Assembly (NCBI GenBank): GCA_019118925.1
Contig: DWYC01000016.1
Location: 1 to 38,091 of the forward strand
Direction: 5' to 3'
DNA length: 38,091 nucleotides
From: Candidatus Flavonifractor intestinipullorum
GTDB taxonomy: Bacteria > Bacillota > Clostridia > Oscillospirales > Oscillospiraceae
Both the position numbers and the translations under genes were made by a program. Positions 32,961 through 38,091 of this stretch are shown in pieces (within the stretch, counting starts at the first letter, position 1; every line of letters begins with the position of its first letter). The notes beneath the pieces were generated by a model. It did not search any database. It saw only the letters and a program-made list of their open reading frames with translations, and had not been told where the DNA came from.

Positions 32961-33998
32961 TTACTCCTCCCCGTGGGGAGCGGGGCTCAGGCGCATATAT
33001 TCCACGTTCTCAGCGATGTCCTCAATGAGGCCGGAGGAGGCGCACTTGACCGCCTGGCGGATGGCGTTTTTGATGGCCCGCTCGTCGGAGGAGCCGTGGG
33101 CCTTGATGACCGGCTTGGAGATGCCGATAAAGGCGGTCCCCCCCACCTCTCCGGCGTCCAGCAGGCTCTTGAAGCGCCGCAAGCCCCCCGACACCAGCAC
33201 CGCGGCCAGCTTGGTGATGAGGTTTTTCTTGAACAGGGCCTTGAGCTCCTTGGCCAAAAAGCCGCCGGTACCCTCCATGGTTTTCAGGAAAATGTTGCCC
33301 GAGTAGCCGTCGGCGACGATCACGTCCACCTGGCCGTAGACGGCCTCTTTGCCCTCCACATTGCCGGTGAAGTGGATGCGGCCCTGCTCCCCGGCCTCCT
33401 TGAGGAGCTGGTAGGTCTTCTGCTGGAGCTCGGTGCCCTTGGAGGGCTCGGCCCCGATGTTCAGAAGGCCCACCCGGGGCTCGGGGCGGCCCAGCACATG
33501 TTCGGCGTAAAAGGAGCCCATGAAGGCGAACTGCAACAGGTACTCCGGGGTACACTCGGCGGTGGCGCCGCAGTCGATGAGCACCGCGCCGCCGTTCCCC
33601 GTAGGCACCACCGGGGCCATGGCCGCCCGGCGGATGCCCTTGATGCGCTTGACGATCAGGGTGGCCGCCGCCAGCAGCGCCCCCGTGCTGCCTGCCGAGA
33701 CGAAAGCGTCCCCCTTCCCCTCTTTGAGCAGGTTCAGCCCCACCGTCAGGGAGGAGTCCTTCTTCTCCCGGAAGGCGGTGGCCGGGTTGTCGCAGATCTC
33801 CACCACCTCGGAGGCGTAGACGATCTCCATCCCCTGGGGAGGCTCCTTGAGGCCCTCGGCCTCCAGCACCCGGAGGATCTCCTCTCCCCGGCCCACCAGC
33901 GTGATCTCCACGCCCAGCTCCTTGAGCGCCGCCAGCGCCCCCTTGACGTTGGACTCCGGCGCGTTGTCGCCGCCCATGGCGTCCACAATGATCTTCAT
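32961..33998 (-). CDS. plsX: Phosphate acyltransferase PlsX
   Basis: 345 residues. It converts acyl-ACP to acyl-phosphate, the first step of phospholipid synthesis with PlsY. Marks are KIIVDAMGGDNAP at the N-terminus, GSTGALLAAATL, DCGATAECTPEYLLQFA, the RVGLLNIGAEPSKGTEL region and VADGYSGNIFLKTMEG. The ATG at 33998 follows GGGGAG; an upstream ATG at 34043 overlaps trmFO and is not used. It is followed by acpP, its substrate carrier. Confidence 0.97.
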   Translation of the reverse strand: MKIIVDAMGGDNAPESNVKGALAALKELGVEITLVGRGEEILRVLEAEGLKEPPQGMEIVYASEVVEICDNPATAFREKKDSSLTVGLNLLKEGKGDAFVSAGSTGALLAAATLIVKRIKGIRRAAMAPVVPTGNGGAVLIDCGATAECTPEYLLQFAFMGSFYAEHVLGRPEPRVGLLNIGAEPSKGTELQQKTYQLLKEAGEQGRIHFTGNVEGKEAVYGQVDVIVADGYSGNIFLKTMEGTGGFLAKELKALFKKNLITKLAAVLVSGGLRRFKSLLDAGEVGGTAFIGISKPVIKAHGSSDERAIKNAIRQAVKCASSGLIEDIAENVEYMRLSPAPHGEE

Positions 33999-34039
33999 GG
34001 CTCTCCCCTTCTTTTTTCTGTTTTCGTCCGGCGCCCCGG

Positions 34040-35344
34040 TCACGCCAGGTCCAGCCCCGCCAGAAGCTCCAGTGCGCGCTGGCTCAGGGCGGCGTTTTTG
34101 TTCCGCTTGCCCTTGACCTTGTAGCCCAGGGGCGGGATGATGCCGAAATTCACGTTCATGGGCTGGAAGTCCACGACGCTCTCATTGCTGATATACCGGG
34201 CCAGCGCTCCGGTGGCCGTCTCCTGGGGAAAATCCACGGGAGGTTTCCCCTGGAGGCGCCGGGCGAGCTCCACCGCCGCCAGAAAGCCCGAGGCGGTGGA
34301 CTCCACATAGCCCTCCACGCCGGTAATCTGTCCGGCAAAGCACACCCGCGGGTCGCACTTGGCCCGGTAGTACCGGTCCAGCAGCCGGGGCGAGTCCAGA
34401 TAGGTGTTGCGGTGCATCACCCCGTAGCGGACGAACTCCGCCCCCTCCAGCCCGGGGATCATGGAAAAGACCCGGCGCTGTTCGGGCCACTTCAGGTGGG
34501 TCTGGAAGCCCACCAGATTGTAGATGGACCCCTCGGCGTTGTCCCGGCGCAGCTGCACCACCGCATAGGGCTCCCGCCCGGTGCGGGGGTCCCGGAGTCC
34601 CCGGGGTTTCAGGGGCCCGTAGCGCAGGGTATCCACCCCCCGGCGGGCCATGACCTCCACAGGCATGCAGCCCTCAAAAACCCGGCTGTCCTCAAAGCCG
34701 TGGACGCCGGCCTCCTCCGCACTGCACAGGGCGGTCCAGAAGGCGGCGTACTCCTCCTCATTCAGGGGGCAGTTGATATAGTCCGGCGTGCCCTTGTCGT
34801 AGCGGGAGGCGAAAAACGCCTTGTCCATATTCACGCTCTCGAAGGTCACCAGGGGAGCGGCCGCGTCGTAAAAGTTCAGATAGTGGTTTTCGGGGAAAAA
34901 GTCCTGAATGGCGGCGCTGAGGGCCTCCGACGTGAGGGGCCCCGAGGCCACGATCACATTCCCCTCCGGAGGGAGCTCCGTGACCTCCCCCTCCACCACG
35001 GTGATAAGGGGGTGCTCCCGGATGCTGCGGGTGACGGCCTGGGAAAAGGCGTGGCGGTCCACCGCCAGGGCGCCCCCCGCCTCCACCCGGTGTTCGCCGG
35101 CGCACCGGAGGATCAGCGAGCCCATCCGGCGCAGCTCCTCTTTGAGCAGGCCCACCGCGTTCTCCAGCTGGTCCGAGCGCAGGGAGTTGGAGCACACCAG
35201 CTCCCCAAAGTCGTCCGAGTGGTGGGCCGGGGTCTTTTTTGCCGGTTTCATCTCCCGCAGCTCCACCGGGATGCCCCGCTCCGCCAGCTGCCACGCGGCC
35301 TCGCTCCCCGCCAGGCCCGCGCCGATTACAATCACTGCTTCCAT
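34040..35344 (-). CDS. trmFO: Folate-dependent tRNA m5U54 methyltransferase TrmFO
   Basis: 434 residues. Makes 5-methyluridine at position 54 of tRNA using methylene-THF and FADH2. The FAD-binding start [19 protein letters not shown] is intact, with [20 protein letters not shown], a Cys-containing active-site region ([20 protein letters not shown]), [17 protein letters not shown] and [22 protein letters not shown] at 35344, with GAGGT upstream. It starts 18 bases after the XRE gene. topA-trmFO adjacency is usual in Firmicutes, but here an XRE and a small gene are inserted between them. Confidence 0.97.
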   Translation of the reverse strand: MEAVIVIGAGLAGSEAAWQLAERGIPVELREMKPAKKTPAHHSDDFGELVCSNSLRSDQLENAVGLLKEELRRMGSLILRCAGEHRVEAGGALAVDRHAFSQAVTRSIREHPLITVVEGEVTELPPEGNVIVASGPLTSEALSAAIQDFFPENHYLNFYDAAAPLVTFESVNMDKAFFASRYDKGTPDYINCPLNEEEYAAFWTALCSAEEAGVHGFEDSRVFEGCMPVEVMARRGVDTLRYGPLKPRGLRDPRTGREPYAVVQLRRDNAEGSIYNLVGFQTHLKWPEQRRVFSMIPGLEGAEFVRYGVMHRNTYLDSPRLLDRYYRAKCDPRVCFAGQITGVEGYVESTASGFLAAVELARRLQGKPPVDFPQETATGALARYISNESVVDFQPMNVNFGIIPPLGYKVKGKRNKNAALSQRALELLAGLDLA

Positions 35345-35362
35345 CCAGTAACCTCGTTCCTT

Positions 35363-35599
35363 TTAGTCCTCCGGCCGCAGCGCCCGCGCCTCGTCCGTCA
35401 GGCCGAGCAAATAGTCGGCCGAAATATTGTAATGCACACATAAAAGGGCCAAACGTTCCATGGTTGTCCCTTTACGGCCATTTTCCATCTCGCTGATCTG
35501 GCTGACGCCCACATCCAGCAGGTCCGCCAAATCGCCTCTTTTTTCACCGTGCTGCTGGCGCAGTTGCCGCAGGCGCACCGAAAATTGTTCTCTGACCAT
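35363..35599 (-). CDS. XRE-family helix-turn-helix regulator
   Basis: 78 residues, a single HTH domain: FSVRLRQLRQQHGEKRGDLA, DLLDVGVSQISEMENGRKGT, TMERLALLCVHYNISADYLL, then GL. ISEMENGRK is the typical third-helix region. I chose the ATG at 35599 because AAGGGG lies four to five bases upstream; the ATG at 35614 is the alternative. It has no effector domain. It lies directly upstream of trmFO (18-base gap), so they may be cotranscribed. It faces a small gene across a control region with two palindromes, the likely operators. No clear promoter of its own is seen. Confidence 0.9.
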   Translation of the reverse strand: MVREQFSVRLRQLRQQHGEKRGDLADLLDVGVSQISEMENGRKGTTMERLALLCVHYNISADYLLGLTDEARALRPED

Positions 35600-35607
35600 A
35601 TTTCCCC

Positions 35608-35635
35608 TTGACATTCACACTTTAAGTGTTATACT
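35608..35635 (+). promoter_or_regulatory. Promoter of the small gene opposite XRE
   Basis: -35 TTGACA (35608-35613), 16-bp spacer and -10 TATACT (35630-35635). The first palindrome fills the spacer, and the second lies just after the -10, at the start of transcription. Confidence 0.75.
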
Positions 35636-35654
35636 AATTACAACACTTAAAGTG
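35618..35654. promoter_or_regulatory. Twin operator: two copies of CACTTnAAGTG
   Basis: CACTTTAAGTG (35618-35628) and CACTTAAAGTG (35644-35654) are each perfect 11-bp palindromes around a central base, with centres 26 bp apart. Together they form a 13-bp inverted repeat with an 11-base spacer. They overlap the small gene's promoter and the XRE upstream region. Confidence 0.7.
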
Positions 35655-35660
35655 GATGTG

Positions 35661-35915
35661 ATGTTGTCTATGGAAGACCTGTGCTCCGACCTGTACGCCC
35701 TCATGGAGGAGCGGTACTCCGTGCGGCTGAACTATCTCCCCCCATACCGGGAATACCGGTGGCTCCGGGAGCGGTTTTTCACCCAGCTCCGGGAGGCGCT
35801 GGGGCCGGACTTTGCCGAAAAGCTGAGGGAGGCCCTGGACGGCGGGGCCCGCCTGGAGGCGGAGGCCGCCTTTGCCTGGGGCCTGCGGCTGGGGCTGGCG
35901 CTGGAGCGCCTGTGA
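35661..35915 (+). CDS. Small protein of unknown function, divergent from XRE
   Basis: 84 residues from the ATG at 35661 (MLSMEDLCSD), or 81 from the ATG at 35670; neither has a strong ribosome site. The sequence is DLCSDLYALMEERYSVRLNY, then LPPYREYRWLRERFFTQLRE, ALGPDFAEKLREALDGGARL and EAEAAFAWGLRLGLALERL. It is helical and soluble, and the AFAWGLRLGLALE ending recalls the end of DUF6809-like small clostridial proteins. That match is tentative. It is expected to be repressed by the neighbouring XRE through the twin palindromes. It is convergent with topA. Confidence 0.65.
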   Translation: MLSMEDLCSDLYALMEERYSVRLNYLPPYREYRWLRERFFTQLREALGPDFAEKLREALDGGARLEAEAAFAWGLRLGLALERL

Positions 35916-35974
35916 AGCGTTTCCCGCCGGGCTCACCCGCCCGTTGACCGGCCGGGCCCTCCGCAGCCCCTCCC

Positions 35975-38091
35975 TTACGAGGCGCCCTCCTCCGCCGCCG
36001 GTTTGGAGGCCGCCGTCTTTTTCGCCGCGGCCTTCTTCAGGCTCTTTTTCTCCCCGGCCTTGGCGGCGGTCTTTTTGGCCGCCGTCTTTTTTTCGGCGGT
36101 CTTTGCGGTCTTTTTGGCGGTGGTCTTTTTCGCGGCGGTTTTCCTGGCCGCCGTCTTTTTGGCGGGCTTCTTGGCCTCCTCCGGCGGTTCGCCCTCGGCG
36201 GGGCTCTCCGTCTGGGCAGCGGTCTTTTTCTTGTACCCCCGCTCCTCCTCCGGGAGGAAGTTGGGGCACGCAGGGTTAATGCAGAAGGGCTTCTTGAACC
36301 CCCGGCCCGACTTCTTGAAGAGGGTGTGGCCGCACTCGGGGCAGGTCTCCTTCACCGGCACGTCCCAGGTCATGAAGTCGCAGCGGCGGCTCTCGTCCTT
36401 GTTGGTATTGTTCTCACATCCGTAGTAGGTAAACCCGCGCTTGGAGGTCTTTTTGAGGATCTTTCCCCCGCACTTGGGGCACTTGCCCGGCATCTCGATA
36501 ACGATGGGCTGGGTGTGCGGGCACTCGGGCCAGCCGGGGCAGGCCAGAAAGCGCCCGAACCGCCCCGACTTGTACACCAGGTTCCGCCCGCACAGGGGGC
36601 AGATCACGTCGGAGACCTCATCGGGGACCTTGATGCGCTCGGTGTCCTGCTCGGCGGCGTGGAGCTCCTCTTCGAACTCCCCGTAGAAGCCCGAGAGGAT
36701 GTCTTTCCAGTTCTCCTTGCCCTCCTCCACCTCGTCCAGGCGCTCCTCCATCCGGGCGGTAAAGGCGGTGTCCACGATGTCGGGGAATTTCTCCTTCATA
36801 AGGCCGGTGACCACCTCCCCCAGGGGGGTGGTGCGCAGGTATTTGCCCTCTTTGACCACGTACTCCCGGTCCAGAATGGTGGAGATGGTGGGGGCGTAGG
36901 TGGAGGGACGGCCGATGCCCTTCTCCTCCAGGGCCTTGATGAGGCTGGCCTCGGTGTAGCGGCTGGGGGGCTGGGTGAAGTGCTGATCCTTCTGCTTTCC
37001 CGTCAGGGCGAGGGCCTCCCCCTCCTTCAGGTCGGGCAGCGGGGACTGGCGCAGGGCCTCGTCGTCCTCGTCCTTGCCCTCCACATAGACGGCGGTATAG
37101 CCCGAAAACTTCAGCGCCGAGTGGTTGGCCCGGAAGTGATACCCGGCGCTCTCCACGTCGATGGACACGCTGTCGTACACCGCCGCGGCCATCTGGCAGG
37201 CCAGAAAGCGGCTCCAGATGAGTTTATAGAGGCGGTATTGCTCGCTGGTCAGGTCCTTTTTGATCTGCTCGGGGGTCAGGCGCACGTCGGAGGGGCGGAT
37301 CGCCTCGTGGGCGTCCTGGGCCCCCGACTTGGTCTTATAGACCCGGGCCTTGCCGGGGTAGTAGTCCTGGCCGTAGCGGGCGAGAATGAACTCCCGGGCG
37401 GCGGCGGTGGCCTCCTCCGAGAGGCGCAGGGAGTCGGTACGCATATAGGTGATCAGGCCCACGGTGCCCTCTCCGGCGATGTCCACGCCCTCGTAGAGCT
37501 GCTGGGCGATGGACATGGTGCGCCGGGGGGTCATGTTCAGCTTCCGGCTGGCCTCCTGCTGGAGGGTGGAGGTGGTGAAGGGCGGCGCGGGGTTGCGCTG
37601 CTTGTCCTGCCGCTTCACCCCCTGCACGGTGAAGGGCGCGTGCTCCACGGCGGCGAGGACGGCGCCGGCCTCCTCCTCGCTGTGGAGCTCCATCTTTTTC
37701 TCCCGCCCGTAGAAGGCCGCCTTGAACTGTCCCTGATTGGGGGCGATGCGCGCCAGGTCCACGTCGATGGTCCAGTACTCCTGGGGGACGAAGGCCCGGA
37801 TTTCCTCCTCCCGCTCGCAGACCAGGCGAGTGGCCACCGACTGCACCCGGCCGGCCGAGAGGCCCCGGCGGATCTTTTTCCACAGCAGGGGGGAGATCTG
37901 ATAGCCCACAATCCGGTCCAGCACCCGCCGGGCCTGCTGCGCGTTGACCAGGTCCATGTCGATGGCCCTGGGGTGGGCGATGGAGTCGTTGACCACCTTT
38001 TTGGTGATCTCGTTAAAGGTCACGCGGTAGGCCTTCTCGTCGGGCAGGTCCAGCAGCTCCTTCAGGTGCCAGGAGATGGCCTCCCCCTCCC
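35975..38091 (-). CDS. topA: DNA topoisomerase I with histone-like tail, N-terminus cut by window edge
   Basis: Relaxes negative supercoils. About 705 codons are visible; the TOPRIM domain lies beyond base 38091 and the frame runs straight to the edge. The catalytic Tyr is in GLITYMRTDSLRLS (codon 37445-37447). QQARRVLDRIVGYQISPLLW, GLSAGRVQSVATRLV and GIGRPSTYAPTISTILDREYV are family marks. Three zinc ribbons follow (CPLCGRNL, CPKCGGKI, CPECGHTL, each with a second Cys pair). The last 85 residues (35978-36232) are a low-complexity tail with 25 Lys, mostly AAKKTA-type repeats like histone H1, ending EEGAS. The tail is not part of the core enzyme. Confidence 0.97.
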   Translation of the reverse strand, partial: EGEAISWHLKELLDLPDEKAYRVTFNEITKKVVNDSIAHPRAIDMDLVNAQQARRVLDRIVGYQISPLLWKKIRRGLSAGRVQSVATRLVCEREEEIRAFVPQEYWTIDVDLARIAPNQGQFKAAFYGREKKMELHSEEEAGAVLAAVEHAPFTVQGVKRQDKQRNPAPPFTTSTLQQEASRKLNMTPRRTMSIAQQLYEGVDIAGEGTVGLITYMRTDSLRLSEEATAAAREFILARYGQDYYPGKARVYKTKSGAQDAHEAIRPSDVRLTPEQIKKDLTSEQYRLYKLIWSRFLACQMAAAVYDSVSIDVESAGYHFRANHSALKFSGYTAVYVEGKDEDDEALRQSPLPDLKEGEALALTGKQKDQHFTQPPSRYTEASLIKALEEKGIGRPSTYAPTISTILDREYVVKEGKYLRTTPLGEVVTGLMKEKFPDIVDTAFTARMEERLDEVEEGKENWKDILSGFYGEFEEELHAAEQDTERIKVPDEVSDVICPLCGRNLVYKSGRFGRFLACPGWPECPHTQPIVIEMPGKCPKCGGKILKKTSKRGFTYYGCENNTNKDESRRCDFMTWDVPVKETCPECGHTLFKKSGRGFKKPFCINPACPNFLPEEERGYKKKTAAQTESPAEGEPPEEAKKPAKKTAARKTAAKKTTAKKTAKTAEKKTAAKKTAAKAGEKKSLKKAAAKKTAASKPAAEEGAS

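Noticed and set aside
35460-35660. An N-terminal extension of the small gene opposite XRE back to 35460
   Set aside because: The extension lies antisense to the XRE coding region and covers the promoter and operators, so the start must be at 35661 or 35670.
36003-36232. Repetitive GTC/TTT-rich DNA as a simple-sequence repeat locus
   Set aside because: It is in frame with topA and encodes the Lys/Ala tail; codons vary within the repeat, so it is coding rather than satellite DNA.

Overview
The window is a GC-rich (roughly 63-65 %, judged by eye) stretch of Firmicutes chromosome dominated by housekeeping genes on the minus strand. Gene content and order point to a high-GC clostridium of the Oscillospiraceae type (Flavonifractor / Lawsonibacter / Intestinimonas-like; family-level inference only). 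The evidence is the order topA-trmFO-plsX-acpP-rnc-smc-ftsY, the order rph-rdgB-yhbY-nadD/yqeK-LCP-rsfS, the pair pepP-efp, yqeG, and the FeoA-FeoB fusion with a Cys-rich mini-protein. There are no rRNA or tRNA genes, insertion sequences, prophage or CRISPR arrays. Both edges cut genes: guaB on the left loses its C-terminus and topA on the right loses its N-terminus.

Left part (1-9.4 kb): guaB with its own promoter; upstream of it an acyl-ACP thioesterase, a multi-zinc-ribbon protein and a DUF6199-like membrane protein, apparently one transcript. Divergent from these is a PadR repressor translationally coupled to a 446-residue membrane protein that looks like a diverged SEDS (FtsW/RodA/SpoVE) protein with a PadR-linked 'permease prefix' domain. 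Then a GT8 glycosyltransferase, the iron-uptake pair (Cys-rich mini-protein and FeoA-FeoB), an acidic Cys-rich protein, and efp.

Middle (9.4-23 kb): a Xaa-Pro peptidase, an endonuclease-IV-like protein and YqeG upstream of efp; a plus-strand protein resembling a degenerate GH18 barrel; a giant Sel1-repeat protein (about 21 repeats); rpsU; leuS; an ECF sigma factor with its DUF4179-type anti-sigma partner; an acidic orphan protein; rsfS and an LCP cell-wall ligase.

Right part (23-38 kb): nadD-yqeK fusion, yhbY, rdgB, rph, ftsY and smc; a frameshifted GNAT acetyltransferase; a small conserved protein; rnc, acpP, plsX and trmFO. An XRE regulator sits directly upstream of trmFO and faces a small unknown gene across a control region with two copies of an 11-bp palindrome. 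Last is topA with a histone-H1-like Lys/Ala tail.

The minus-strand genes serve translation (leuS, rpsU, efp, rsfS, yhbY, trmFO), RNA processing (rnc, rph), lipid and envelope synthesis (plsX, acpP, thioesterase, LCP), NAD and nucleotide housekeeping (nadD, rdgB, guaB), protein targeting (ftsY) and chromosome topology (smc, topA). No clear new defence or mobile system is visible. The most novel items are the PadR/SEDS-like pair, the twin-operator module between topA and trmFO, the large Sel1 protein with a zinc-ribbon head, and the unstudied genes upstream of guaB.
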